A stretch of DNA of 64,000 bases from an uncultured Oscillospiraceae bacterium (GCA_900539195.1 UQBC01000002.1:62001-126000); one strand, 5' to 3'; shown: positions 26,701 through 36,421, counted from the stretch's first letter. Translations and numbers: made by a program. The notes: generated by a model from the sequence alone, not told the origin.

Positions 26701-29700
26701 ATGGCACACATAATTTCGGGTGCCGCAGGAAGCGGCAAGACAACGGCGTTATATTCACTTCTGAAAACCGACAAGGGCAACAAGATACTGCTTGTACCCG
26801 ATCAGTTTGTGTTTGAGAGTGAGCGCAGGGTAGCTGACGAACTCGGCGAAAAGACCTCGGACATAACCGTTACCGGCTTTATGTCGCTGTCGGAACAGAT
26901 ACTTAAAAAATACTGTCCGAGAAAGACTTACGCTGATAACACGGCAAAGCTTGCCATAATGAGCAGGGCGATAAAGTCGCTGTCACAGTCTTTCAGCTTT
27001 TACGGAAGCGCTGCAAGGAAGCCCGGCTTTGTGTCGGTGTGCCTTTCCGGTGTTGACACGCTGAAAAATGCAGGAATATCCCCGCAGAGAATGTATGATC
27101 TTATATCGGCTGACGATACGGCAAGCTCCGCTCCCACACATTTTACCGATAAGATGCACGATATCGCACTTTTCTACAGTCTTTATGACAAAATGCTGAC
27201 TGAGCTTTATGACGACAGGCAGGATAACCTTCTGCTTGCGGCAAGGGCAATAGAAGAGAACGACTGCTTCCCCGAAAATACAAGAGTATACATAGACGGC
27301 TTTGACAGCTTTTCGGGAGCGCAGAAGGAATTTCTGCGAGCTATGGCAGACAAGGGCGTCGATTTTACCGTTGCCGTCTGCACGGATGACAGCGGAGCGG
27401 AAATATTCTCAGAGTGCGACAAGACAAAAGCACTGTTTGAAAATAAATATGCTATGGACTGCGGAAAGCCGCAGAAGACTGAATATACAAAGCTCGGTAA
27501 CAGCGCCGTAAGGTATAAGAACGATACGCTGAGAGTACTTCGTGACTTTCTGCAAGGAGAAAAAGCCGAAAAGCCCGCAGATTCGCACGGGATAACGCTT
27601 GCATACTCTCACAATATGAGCGGAGAGGCTGATTTTGTATGTGCAAATATCAGAAAGCTTGTACGCTATGAGGGCTATAGATACTCGGACATTGCGGTTA
27701 TATGTGCCGCTCCGGCAAAATACAGGGACGCTGTACGTTCAGCGGCGCTCAGATATGAAGTGCCGATGTTTGTAGACCTGCCCGAACCCGTATCTGAAAA
27801 ACCGCTTCTGCGCTATCTTGACTGCCTGCTTTGTGCCGCAGAAGACCCGAGGGGAATAAATATTATAAGATATATCAGGAGCGGATTTGCAAGAATACCT
27901 TCTGATAAAAAAGAGGGAAAGACCGTGCCGCTGACGCTGAGGGATCAGCATATAACGGAAGAATATGCGAACCGTTGGGATCTGAAAAACAGAAGATGGG
28001 ACAGACCGTTCCCCCATATTACCGATGACGTTGAAAGGACAGTTGAAAATATCCGTGACAAGACAGTCACCCCGCTGATACAGTTTGAAAAATCCGTGCG
28101 TAATGCCGGCGGCAAGGAGCTTGTAAAGCGCTTTGCCGAATTTCTGTTTGACAAGGCGGATATAAGTGCGGCTATACAGGGTAAGTGTCAGGACAACAGC
28201 ACAAGACAGCTCCGCTATGTAAAGGAGCTTACCGAGGAATACAACAACCTGTGGCGCAGCGTGTCGGATATGCTGACATCGCTGTATGAAACACTTGACG
28301 ATACTCCTATGACTATCGGAGAACTTGCGGCGCTTATCCGCACCTGCTCGGCGCAGATAAATCTTTCACGTCCGCCCAAGGTGCTCGACAGCGTGCTTTT
28401 CGGCGACCCTGCAAGAACAAGGAGCAGAGATGTACGCGCCGTGTTCGTTATGGGAGCGGCTGATAGTGCGTTCCCTGAAATACCGGACGATGAAAAGGGC
28501 ATATTCACGGCAGGCGACAGCGAGCTTTTAGCGCAGAGCGGACTTGACATAAACGAGGACGAGGAAGCAAAATATTCACTTGCTGTGCTCGACTGCTACA
28601 AGGCGCTCACGCTTGCCGGAGAAAAGCTGTTTGTAACATTTGCGGGTGAGCCGGAAAATGCGTCCGAATATGTCGGAGAGATAGCGAAACTTATAAGAAC
28701 GGGTATTGTAAGCATAGACGACCTGCCGCCGCTGTATCTTATGGAAAGCGCAAAATCGGCTGACAGACAGTATGTGCTTAACGGCAAGGCGCTTACCGCA
28801 CCGCAGAAAAGAGCAACGGCTGAGGCGCTGTCGGAATGCGGCAGGGAGAATACGGCTATATCAAAAATAAATGCAGTAGCAAAGAGAATGTCAGACGGCG
28901 CTGACGTTCACAGAATAGGGCAGACGGCTAAGCTTGTTTTCCCGTCAACGGCGCTTTCGCCGACAGCAATAGAAAAGCTGAACGGTTGCAAGTTCTCGTA
29001 CTTCTTACAGTATGGTATGGGACTGAGAAGTCCGTCCGATATAACTATGAGCGCCGTAAACTACGGCAGTATTATGCACTACATTATGAAATACAGCTTT
29101 GAAAGACTGTATGCAGACGCTAAGGACAAGGGAAATCCTCACGCCGATGACAGCAGGATAACACAGCTGATAGCCGAGGCTATGGCAGAGTACCGTGAAA
29201 AATATCTGCTCGGCGAAAGCGAGATGAGCGCAAAGTTCAACACACTGTACCGAGCGCTTTCAACGGCGGCATTCTATCTGCTGAAATATATGACCGCCGA
29301 GCTTGAAAACAGCCGCTTTGTACCGACATATTTTGAGCTTACGCTGTCAAAGGCTTCATCTGAAAATAATTTTGACGTATCGCCGTACAGCTTTGATATA
29401 ACGCTTGACGACGGAAGCACACAGACGGTTACGATAGGCGGAACGGTAGACAGGGTGGATATGGCGTACTGTGATGACGGAAGCCGTCAGATAAGGGTAA
29501 TAGACTATAAGACAGGAAAAAAGGAAGCAAGTCTGAGCCGTATCTACTACGGACTGGATCTCCAGTTGCTTTTGTACCTGCTGACGCTCAGCGATAACAA
29601 TAAGGATAACGGTTGTCAGCCGTCTGCGGCTGTGTATTATCCTGCGGGAACAACTCCGCTTAAGGATATAAAAGACCCGTCGGAAGAGCTTAAAAGAGGA

Positions 29701-30084
29701 ATGTGGCTTGACAGTCACAGAGAAACAGGCTTTGCCGTTGAAGGTACACAACAGGAGCTTGAACGTGACAATTACAACGGAAAATACATTGACCAGAACG
29801 GTAAGCAGAAGTGCGATTGCCTTTACAGTGCAACAACTATCGAAAAAGCAAAGCTTGCAAACCTTGAGAGCAGAATAGCAAAGGTTATAAAGGAAAACGC
29901 AGGCAAGGTAAAGAGCGGCTGTGTTGACGCAAAGCCGCTGTCGGAAAAAGGTAAGCTGATCTCCTGCAAATACTGCGAATATAATGACATATGCGGCGCA
30001 GGAATATCGTCTGCTACAGATGTTGATTCCGATGAGGCGACCGCATTCGGCGAAGATATAGTACTCAGCAAAGAAAGCAAGTAA
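26701..30084 (+). CDS. addB: ATP-dependent helicase/nuclease subunit AddB
   Basis: 1127-residue partner of AddA in the AddAB complex, which processes double-strand breaks for RecA loading and degrades unprotected DNA ends. The N-terminus carries a Walker A motif GAAGSGKTTALY (residues about 7-18). The C-terminal third holds a RecB-type nuclease with the VIDYKTGKK motif. An iron-sulfur cluster is indicated by a Cys in NGCKFSYFLQYGMGL (about residue 763) and the CxxCxxxxxC cluster in SCKYCEYNDICG near the end. Length matches the family. GGAGGG lies upstream of the ATG. The addA gene follows after 13 bp, and an Abi gene follows that. Confidence 0.93.
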   Translation: MAHIISGAAGSGKTTALYSLLKTDKGNKILLVPDQFVFESERRVADELGEKTSDITVTGFMSLSEQILKKYCPRKTYADNTAKLAIMSRAIKSLSQSFSFYGSAARKPGFVSVCLSGVDTLKNAGISPQRMYDLISADDTASSAPTHFTDKMHDIALFYSLYDKMLTELYDDRQDNLLLAARAIEENDCFPENTRVYIDGFDSFSGAQKEFLRAMADKGVDFTVAVCTDDSGAEIFSECDKTKALFENKYAMDCGKPQKTEYTKLGNSAVRYKNDTLRVLRDFLQGEKAEKPADSHGITLAYSHNMSGEADFVCANIRKLVRYEGYRYSDIAVICAAPAKYRDAVRSAALRYEVPMFVDLPEPVSEKPLLRYLDCLLCAAEDPRGINIIRYIRSGFARIPSDKKEGKTVPLTLRDQHITEEYANRWDLKNRRWDRPFPHITDDVERTVENIRDKTVTPLIQFEKSVRNAGGKELVKRFAEFLFDKADISAAIQGKCQDNSTRQLRYVKELTEEYNNLWRSVSDMLTSLYETLDDTPMTIGELAALIRTCSAQINLSRPPKVLDSVLFGDPARTRSRDVRAVFVMGAADSAFPEIPDDEKGIFTAGDSELLAQSGLDINEDEEAKYSLAVLDCYKALTLAGEKLFVTFAGEPENASEYVGEIAKLIRTGIVSIDDLPPLYLMESAKSADRQYVLNGKALTAPQKRATAEALSECGRENTAISKINAVAKRMSDGADVHRIGQTAKLVFPSTALSPTAIEKLNGCKFSYFLQYGMGLRSPSDITMSAVNYGSIMHYIMKYSFERLYADAKDKGNPHADDSRITQLIAEAMAEYREKYLLGESEMSAKFNTLYRALSTAAFYLLKYMTAELENSRFVPTYFELTLSKASSENNFDVSPYSFDITLDDGSTQTVTIGGTVDRVDMAYCDDGSRQIRVIDYKTGKKEASLSRIYYGLDLQLLLYLLTLSDNNKDNGCQPSAAVYYPAGTTPLKDIKDPSEELKRGMWLDSHRETGFAVEGTQQELERDNYNGKYIDQNGKQKCDCLYSATTIEKAKLANLESRIAKVIKENAGKVKSGCVDAKPLSEKGKLISCKYCEYNDICGAGISSATDVDSDEATAFGEDIVLSKESK

Positions 30085-30097
30085 GGAGGGGATAAAT

Positions 30098-33000
30098 ATG
30101 AATTACACAGACGCACAGAACAGGGCTATAGAGCAGGGCAGACACCCCGCTATAGTATCGGCGGGTGCAGGAAGCGGAAAGACCGCTGTACTTACACAGC
30201 GTGTGGTGAGAATGGTGTGCGACAGGGAGAATCCTCTCGACCCGTCAAAGATAGCGGTGGTTACATTCACCGACAAGGCGGCAGGAGAACTCAGAGCAAG
30301 GCTTGACAAGCTTATGCGTGAGCGTGCGGCTAATGCGGAAAATGCCGATGACGTGTTATTCCTGCGCCGTCAGAGAAACAGACTGCGCAAGGCGAGAATA
30401 TCGACTATCAGTTCGTTCTGCTTTACTCTTATAAGGGAGAATATTGACCTTGCCAAAAATCTTGCGGCAGGCTTTTCAATCATGGACGAAACCCGTGCGA
30501 ACGCACTCAGGAATGCGGTACTTGATTATGTACTGGAGGATTTTTATCTTAATGCCGACAGCGCCGACAAAGATGTAATACTCGAAAACTATATACAGAA
30601 AAACGATTCCGACCTCAGGAGCATTATCCTTTTTGTGTACGCAAAATCGCTCAATCACACCGACCCGGAAAGTTGGCTTTCGTACAGCGATGATGCGGAA
30701 ATACAAAACAATATAAAGCTGAATCTTATTGAAAAGGTCTGCTACTACGCAAAGCGTTTTGATGAAGAAATTTCCGCAATGCGGAAAGCTATTGAAAACT
30801 ATGAGGGCAGTAATGTCGATAAGCATGCGGCATATGCGGACACATTGGAAAATGTCTATGGCAAGGCTATAAAGAAACTGGTTGAGAATAACTGTTGCGT
30901 AACAGAAGAGATAACTGCGCTTTTACAGACAAGCTTCGGCACAACACCTCCGGACAGAAGTAAAGAGAAACTGGTCGGAGCGCACAGAAAAGCGGCAAAG
31001 AGCATTTTTGAGGACAATATATACAAGACCTGTCTTAAAATATCATCTTTTGACGATGATATGAGTAAGAGCCTGCCGGCTGTAACTGTACTCAAAGAGC
31101 TTGTGATAAAGTTCGGCAGAAAGTACGCCGAGGAAAAACGCAGTCGCAACAGCGCAGACTTTTCAGACGCAGAAAGAGAGCTGTACGGTATTCTTGTCGA
31201 CAATCCGGAAGTCGGACAGAGAATAGGATTACAGCTGATAATAGTAGATGAATTTCAGGACAGCAACCGATTGCAGTATGAGATATTCAGACACCTGTCG
31301 GATAATCTTGACGGGCTGTATTTTGTCGGCGATATCAAGCAGTCGATATACGGCTTCAGAGGTGCACAGCCTGAGGTTTTCTCCGAGATATGCGCCTCAC
31401 CCGAATTTGACGTGCTGCCGTTGAACGAAAATTTCCGCAGTGACAAGAGTGTTATCGACGGTATCAACACACTGTTCGACCGTATGATGACCGAAAAGAC
31501 CGGCGGAGTTGACTATGAGAAGAACGGCAGGCTTGTCTGCGGACTTGATAAAGACGGTACAGCCGTAATAAATCCCGAGGATATGACTGAGGTGTGCGTT
31601 ATTACACCGCAGACGGGTAGTGCCGCCGAGAGTGAAGCCGTATATGTGGCGTCAAGGATACGCAGTATGATAGACAGCGGATATAAGGTAGGCAAGGAGA
31701 AAAGACCCTGTACCGAGGACGATTTTGCTATAATAATGCGTTCTCCGGTCAATAAGGTTGAAATATTTGCAGAGGCGGTAAGGGCGCAGGGACTTAACGT
31801 TACATTCCCCCAGAAAGAAAAGCTTGCGGAGTGTTCCGAAATAAGATTGATGCTTTCACTGCTCAAGGTAATAAACGACCCGTACGATGATATAAGTCTT
31901 GCAAAGGTGCTTATGTCGCCGCTGTATTGCTTTACGGCTGAAGAGATGGCAAGGCTCAGGACGGGAACATTCGGCTTTGATATACCGGCTCTTGAAAAAG
32001 CCTGCCCCGATGAGCTTGAACGCTATTCATGCGGCAGAGATAATCCCGGCTGTATGAAGAAAAAGCCGTTGTACAGCTGTTTAAGACTTGCGGCATATGG
32101 CTATGACACGTCCGGATATCCTGCTTTGTATTCTCTTACAAAGGATACAGCGCCGTCTGAAAGATGCGCCGGTTTTTTAAGCGACCTTGACGGTTTCAGG
32201 GATACCGCCGCGGCGTCTTCGCCACACGAGCTTATACGCATTATATACGATACCATATCCGCACCCGAGCTTCTGTCGGTGGGCGATGACCCTGCGTCAA
32301 AGCAGGCAAACCTTGAACTTCTGATATCGTATGCCCGTGACTACTGCGACTTCAGGGACGGAGGAACTCTGGGCGACTTCATTTACAATATAGAGAATAT
32401 GAGCGGTTCGCTTAATGCGGCGTCCTCTGCAAGCAATCACGGGGTAAAGATAATGTCGGTGCACGCGTCAAAGGGATTGCAGTTTCCTGTGGTTTTTGTA
32501 AGTGACTGTTCGCATCAGTTCAGTTACCGGGATTACAACGGAGATATCATAATCAGTGAAGAATACGGTATAAGCACAAAGAGCGTTGACATATCGACTA
32601 TGAGTAAGATACCGTCGCCTGCATATCATGCGGCATCGCTTGAAATAAAGGCAGGGCTGTTCAGCGAGGAGATGCGGCTGTTATATGTTGCGGCAACCAG
32701 AGCCGAAAATAAGCTTATATTCACCGGCACGAAAAAGATAGACGACAAAGATTATGACAAGCTTGATGTTGCCGTTCCCGGTCGCAAAAAGGCAAAGTGC
32801 TATGATTCAAAATATATCTTATGGCTTCTTGAAGTGCTGTCCTGCGAATGCGACAGGGTTGACGACAGAAAAAGGGGCATTATAGAATTCGGTGATGTCA
32901 GATATCAGTTCTATCCGCTTTGCGAAAACAATGATAACGGAGATAGCACCGCCGTATCAGAAAGCAACGTTTCTGAACCTGCATCAGCGGAAGAAACTGA

Positions 33001-33766
33001 AACGGCTGAAGATAACGGCAATGTTGATACCGTGTTCAAAGATAATATAAAGGAGATACTGGGTTGGCACTATCGGTATGAACCGCTTACGGTTATACCT
33101 GCAAAATTCACCGCAACGGAGCTTGCGGCAAACCGCAGGGAAAAGCTCGGCGGTGAAAATTACGGTCTGTATGTCGGAAAGCCGTCATTCCTCACCGAAA
33201 AGGAAACAGAAAAACTCAGCGGAAAGCGCCGCGGCGACGCATATCATAAGCTTATGGAGCATATACCGTTTGATAAGGCAATGACAGCGGAGGAGATACA
33301 GGCATATATCGAAAGCGCAGCAGCGGATTTTCTGTCTGTAGCAGAGAAAAAAAGCATAGATCCTGCGGATATCGCAAAGTTCTTTGAAAGCGATACGGCA
33401 AAGCGTATAATAACAGCCGCCGAAAAGGGTAATGTTTACCATGAATATCCGATCTTCCACAAGCTTGACGCTAAGCAGTACGACCCTGCAATCTTCGGTG
33501 CAGAAAGCAGAGAAGCACTGAACGGGGCAGAGCCGTATGTGCAGGGTATTGCGGATATGTTCTTCATTGAGGACGGAGAAATAGTGCTGATTGACTACAA
33601 GAGCGACAGGACTGACGATGAGCAGACGTATATAGATGATTACAAGCTTCAGCTTGATATATACAGACAGGCGCTTGAACAGGAATTTTCAATGCCGGTA
33701 AAGCAGATGCTGATATATTCGTTTACACTCGGACGCTTTATAGACACACAGAAAGGCGGAAAATAA
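30098..33766 (+). CDS. addA: ATP-dependent helicase/nuclease subunit AddA
   Basis: 1222-residue SF1 (UvrD/Rep-type) helicase-nuclease. Walker A is VSAGAGSGKTAV near residue 20-31, Walker B is VDEFQDSN near residue 383, motif IV is LNENFRS, motif V MSVHASKGLQFPVV, and motif VI LLYVAATRAENKL. The C-terminal nuclease domain has LIDYKSDRT near residue 1164, with a following QLDIYRQALE segment. All motifs are complete, so both helicase and nuclease functions should be intact. AGGAGG lies 8 bp before the ATG. It is sandwiched between addB and the Abi protein gene, which begins 3 bp after its stop codon. Confidence 0.94.
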   Translation: MNYTDAQNRAIEQGRHPAIVSAGAGSGKTAVLTQRVVRMVCDRENPLDPSKIAVVTFTDKAAGELRARLDKLMRERAANAENADDVLFLRRQRNRLRKARISTISSFCFTLIRENIDLAKNLAAGFSIMDETRANALRNAVLDYVLEDFYLNADSADKDVILENYIQKNDSDLRSIILFVYAKSLNHTDPESWLSYSDDAEIQNNIKLNLIEKVCYYAKRFDEEISAMRKAIENYEGSNVDKHAAYADTLENVYGKAIKKLVENNCCVTEEITALLQTSFGTTPPDRSKEKLVGAHRKAAKSIFEDNIYKTCLKISSFDDDMSKSLPAVTVLKELVIKFGRKYAEEKRSRNSADFSDAERELYGILVDNPEVGQRIGLQLIIVDEFQDSNRLQYEIFRHLSDNLDGLYFVGDIKQSIYGFRGAQPEVFSEICASPEFDVLPLNENFRSDKSVIDGINTLFDRMMTEKTGGVDYEKNGRLVCGLDKDGTAVINPEDMTEVCVITPQTGSAAESEAVYVASRIRSMIDSGYKVGKEKRPCTEDDFAIIMRSPVNKVEIFAEAVRAQGLNVTFPQKEKLAECSEIRLMLSLLKVINDPYDDISLAKVLMSPLYCFTAEEMARLRTGTFGFDIPALEKACPDELERYSCGRDNPGCMKKKPLYSCLRLAAYGYDTSGYPALYSLTKDTAPSERCAGFLSDLDGFRDTAAASSPHELIRIIYDTISAPELLSVGDDPASKQANLELLISYARDYCDFRDGGTLGDFIYNIENMSGSLNAASSASNHGVKIMSVHASKGLQFPVVFVSDCSHQFSYRDYNGDIIISEEYGISTKSVDISTMSKIPSPAYHAASLEIKAGLFSEEMRLLYVAATRAENKLIFTGTKKIDDKDYDKLDVAVPGRKKAKCYDSKYILWLLEVLSCECDRVDDRKRGIIEFGDVRYQFYPLCENNDNGDSTAVSESNVSEPASAEETETAEDNGNVDTVFKDNIKEILGWHYRYEPLTVIPAKFTATELAANRREKLGGENYGLYVGKPSFLTEKETEKLSGKRRGDAYHKLMEHIPFDKAMTAEEIQAYIESAAADFLSVAEKKSIDPADIAKFFESDTAKRIITAAEKGNVYHEYPIFHKLDAKQYDPAIFGAESREALNGAEPYVQGIADMFFIEDGEIVLIDYKSDRTDDEQTYIDDYKLQLDIYRQALEQEFSMPVKQMLIYSFTLGRFIDTQKGGK

Positions 33767-33769
33767 ATA

Positions 33770-34618
33770 ATGCTGTTCAATAAAACTCCTGCGACCATAA
33801 AACAACAGATAGATATACTGCGGCAGAGAGGCTGTATAATAGCAGATGAGGAGTTCGCCGAAAAGTGTCTTACGAATATCAACTACTATCGCCTTGCCTA
33901 TTATTTTGCGCCGTTTCTTGAACGTAAGGGTAAGTACAAGGACGGTACGACCTTTGAACAGATAATGAAGGTGTATGACTTTGACCGCATACTGCGCCGT
34001 ATGATAATGACATATCTTGAAGAGATAGAAATATCAATGCGTGCGATAATCTCCAACTATCATGCTATGAAGTACGGAGCGCTGGGATATCTCAACGCAT
34101 CGAGCTTTGATCCGCATCATAATCATCAGGCGTTTTTGTCGAAGATAGAGCGGCTTATCGAGGCGAACGAGAACGAGGAATTTGTAAAACACCACAAGAG
34201 AAAATACGGCGGAATAATGCCCGTGTGGGCGGCAATGGAGCTGTTCAGCTTCGGTACGCTGACATATTTCCTTATAGATATGAAGTCGGCGGATAAGAAG
34301 GATATGGTTTCACAGCATTTTGATCTTAACTACAGAACGGTAGAGGACAGGATGCTGTGTCTGTCGGATCTCAGGAACGTGTGCGCTCATTATACGAGAT
34401 TATATGAGAATCCGTTCCCTAATGCGCCGAAAAGCTCGGATGGGCTTGGCTTTGAGCCTGACAATACGCTTAAATCCTATATGGCGGTGGCAAGGTCGCT
34501 CTATCCCGATAAATATAAGTGGGAAAATGAGTTTATACCTGCTGTTGCCAATCTTATTGACGAGTACGGGATGATAGATTATATGAGCGGATACGGGTTT
34601 AAAAAGAAAACAACGTAA
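33770..34618 (+). CDS. Abi-family (AbiD/AbiF-like) HEPN protein
   Basis: 282 residues; the opening FNKTPATIKQQIDILRQRG and INYYRLAYYFAPFL are characteristic of the Abi_2 abortive-infection family. A HEPN-type R-x4-H motif is present at R202-H207 (RNVCAH), the active-site signature of HEPN ribonucleases. Abi_2 proteins are thought to act on RNA to stop phage growth. The gene starts 3 bp after addA, with its ribosome site (AAAGGCGG) inside the end of addA, and shares the addBA transcript, which ends at a strong terminator at 34631. No antitoxin-like gene lies next to it. Co-transcription with AddAB suggests a sensor of damage to, or inhibition of, the repair nuclease; that role is inferred. Confidence 0.85.
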   Translation: MLFNKTPATIKQQIDILRQRGCIIADEEFAEKCLTNINYYRLAYYFAPFLERKGKYKDGTTFEQIMKVYDFDRILRRMIMTYLEEIEISMRAIISNYHAMKYGALGYLNASSFDPHHNHQAFLSKIERLIEANENEEFVKHHKRKYGGIMPVWAAMELFSFGTLTYFLIDMKSADKKDMVSQHFDLNYRTVEDRMLCLSDLRNVCAHYTRLYENPFPNAPKSSDGLGFEPDNTLKSYMAVARSLYPDKYKWENEFIPAVANLIDEYGMIDYMSGYGFKKKTT

Positions 34619-34630
34619 TGATAAAAAGAA

Positions 34631-34654
34631 GCGGAGCCGACCGGCTCCGCTTTT
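34631..34654 (+). terminator. terminator after the addBA-abi operon
   Basis: Eight-bp GC-rich stem GCGGAGCC / GGCTCCGC with a 4-nt loop and TTTT. The A-rich upstream side could also terminate galU from the other strand (galU stop at 34669). Confidence 0.85.
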
Positions 34655-34668
34655 GCGTTATATTAACA

Positions 34669-35538
34669 TCATATATCCAGTGTCTTAAGATATGCTCTGA
34701 AATCCTCGCCTATCTCCGGGTGCTTCAGTGCAACCTCAACACAGGCCTTCATTATGCCGAGCTTGTTGCCCATATCATAACGTGTGCCGGTGAAGTCGAC
34801 GCCTACCATACCCTCACTCTTTGCAAGCTGTTTCATAGCGTCTGTCAGCTGATATTCGCCGCCTGCACCTGTGGGGAGCGTTTCAAGGATATCGAATATC
34901 TTTGCGGGGAGAACGCATCTGCCGAGTATCGCAAAGTTTGAAATAACCTCTTCGGGCTTTGGCTTTTCAATCATATCCGAGATGCTGTAAAGATTGTTTT
35001 CGAGAGGTTTTACATCGAGCGTGCAATATTTCAGCACAAGCTCAAACGGAACTTCCTTCATACTTACGACAGCCTTGCCGTACTTCTCGTACGCTCTACA
35101 GCACTGTGCCGTGCAGGGATCGTCACCGATTATAACATCATCGCCGTAGATAACTACAAAGGGATCGTTTCCGACAAACTGCCTTGCATACATAACAGCG
35201 CCGCCTGTGCCGTTCTGCGTCTGCTGACGTACATAGGTTATGTTCTTGCCCATTTCGGCAATATCGCATACAACCTTGTAGAATTCGTTCTTGCCGCCTG
35301 CGAGGAGCTGTGCCTCAAGGTCGGGCTTGCGGTCGAAGTGATCCTCGACATCCTGCTTGCCGCGGGAAAGAACTATCAGTATTTCCGTGATGCCTGAGTT
35401 TATAACTTCCTCAACGATATACTGTATAGCGGGCTTATCCACTATATTGAGCATTTCCTTGGGGATAGCCTTACTTGCGGGGAGAACTCGTGTTCCGAAG
35501 CCTGCGGCGAGTATTACTGCCTTTTTAACTTTTTCCAT
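34669..35538 (-). CDS. galU: UTP-glucose-1-phosphate uridylyltransferase
   Basis: Makes UDP-glucose from UTP and glucose-1-phosphate for cell-envelope polysaccharides and glycolipids. The nucleotide-binding signature KAVILAAGFGTRVLPASK and the following PKEMLNIVDKPAIQYIVEE are typical, as are the 289-residue length and FVVIYGDDVI. A longer frame to a GTG at 35592 has no ribosome site. The ATG at 35538, right before the family's conserved N-terminus, is preferred although its ribosome site (AAGGAC) is a little far. Upstream lies a hairpin (35599-35634) that may be in its leader. Transcribed in the same direction as the SCP2-like gene. Confidence 0.94.
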   Translation of the reverse strand: MEKVKKAVILAAGFGTRVLPASKAIPKEMLNIVDKPAIQYIVEEVINSGITEILIVLSRGKQDVEDHFDRKPDLEAQLLAGGKNEFYKVVCDIAEMGKNITYVRQQTQNGTGGAVMYARQFVGNDPFVVIYGDDVIIGDDPCTAQCCRAYEKYGKAVVSMKEVPFELVLKYCTLDVKPLENNLYSISDMIEKPKPEEVISNFAILGRCVLPAKIFDILETLPTGAGGEYQLTDAMKQLAKSEGMVGVDFTGTRYDMGNKLGIMKACVEVALKHPEIGEDFRAYLKTLDI

Positions 35539-35598
35539 TATTGGTACCTGTCCTTGTTCTGATGTATTCCCTACCGTTTTCTTCATATCCACTATATA

Positions 35599-35634
35599 AT
35601 CTGCAGGCGTAACAAAAATTATTACGCCTGCATT
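35599..35634. terminator. hairpin between SCP2-like gene and galU
   Basis: TGCAGGCGTAA / TTACGCCTGCA stem around an AT loop. The T-run follows only on the plus strand, where no gene ends, while the neighbouring genes run on the minus strand. It may be a weak terminator or a galU leader structure; direction is uncertain. Confidence 0.4.
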
Positions 35635-35672
35635 TTTAAGCGCTAACGCTTATATTTTGTTTTGAATAAACA

Positions 35673-36266
35673 TTACTTGATGAGTGCTTCGTAAGCCTTG
35701 AGCAGCTTTGTTACGCTGCCGATAGCGTAGAAGTCACCGCTTATAGCCTTTGCAATGAAATCGTACTTGCCGTTTACAACTGCAACAACGTCGTCAATGG
35801 GCATATCGATATGTACGTCGTTGTCGATGTAGCCCCAGGGCTCTACTGTTACCTTACCGTCATCGATAAGAATGTAGATGTAGTATTCCTTGTCGCCGTA
35901 AGCCTTGATTTCGATAGCGATCTTTTCATTTACCTTTGTAACGTCCTTCTTGACAAACTTAGCTCTTACCATATCTGCAAGAGCAAACTTGTCGGGCTGT
36001 TCGGGAGTAGCCTTCTTAACTTCCTTCTTGGCGGGAGCGGCCTTCTTAGCGGCGGTAGCGGGCTTCTTAGCAGCGGGAGCTGCCTTCTTAGCGGCGGGTG
36101 CCTTTTCGGCAACCTTTTCAACTGCCTTTTCTGCAACCTTTTCTACAGCCTTTACTGCCTTAGCGGCGTCAGCTTTAACCTCAGCGGCAGCCTTTACAGC
36201 TTCAGTCTTTACAGCTTCAGCTACGGGTGTCTTAGTTCCTGTCGTATTTGTCTTCTTAGTAGCCAT
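35673..36266 (-). CDS. Ala/Lys-rich histone H1-like tail fused to an SCP2-like domain
   Basis: 197 residues from the ATG at 36266 (AAAGGA about 10 bp upstream; a longer frame to 36308 lacks one). Residues 1 to about 95 are almost entirely Ala, Lys, Val, Glu and Pro in AAKKAAPAAKK-type repeats, like bacterial histone H1-like (Hc1/AlgP-type) DNA-binding tails. Residues about 100-197 look like a sterol-carrier-protein-2 fold: IAIEIKAYG, VTVEPWGYIDNDVHIDMP, then KAISGDFYAIGSVTKLLKAYEAL. The combination is unusual. It could be a nucleoid protein or a lipid/acyl-binding protein with a basic tail. Own promoter at 36336-36364. Confidence 0.6.
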   Translation of the reverse strand: MATKKTNTTGTKTPVAEAVKTEAVKAAAEVKADAAKAVKAVEKVAEKAVEKVAEKAPAAKKAAPAAKKPATAAKKAAPAKKEVKKATPEQPDKFALADMVRAKFVKKDVTKVNEKIAIEIKAYGDKEYYIYILIDDGKVTVEPWGYIDNDVHIDMPIDDVVAVVNGKYDFIAKAISGDFYAIGSVTKLLKAYEALIK

Positions 36267-36335
36267 TTCACTTAGATCCTTTCTGTATTTGCTGCCCGGT
36301 GGCAACAATTGTGTGGGGATTTTCCTCTACTGCAT

Positions 36336-36364
36336 ATAATAACATATACATTTGGAAAAAACAA
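36336..36364 (-). promoter_or_regulatory. promoter of the SCP2-like gene
   Basis: Minus strand TTGTTT (36364-36359), 17-bp spacer, TATTAT (36341-36336). The leader of about 63 nt contains the TGCCACCGGG element also present in the pnuC leader. Confidence 0.6.
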
Positions 36365-36392
36365 GGGCTTTATAAGCCTTTTCGGTTTTCTT

Positions 36393-36421
36393 CACAAAAA
36401 ACAGTGTAAAAACATACAATA
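36393..36421 (+). promoter_or_regulatory. sporulation-type (sigma K-like) promoter before dpaA
   Basis: CATACAATA at 36413-36421 fits the sigma-K -10 pattern CATAnnnTA and also the sigma-E -10 CATACAnT. CACA at 36393-36396, 16 bp upstream, fits the AC-type -35 of sigma K better than the sigma-E -35. Dipicolinate synthase is a sigma-K gene in Bacillus, so this is the likely start, about 110 nt before dpaA. Confidence 0.55.
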
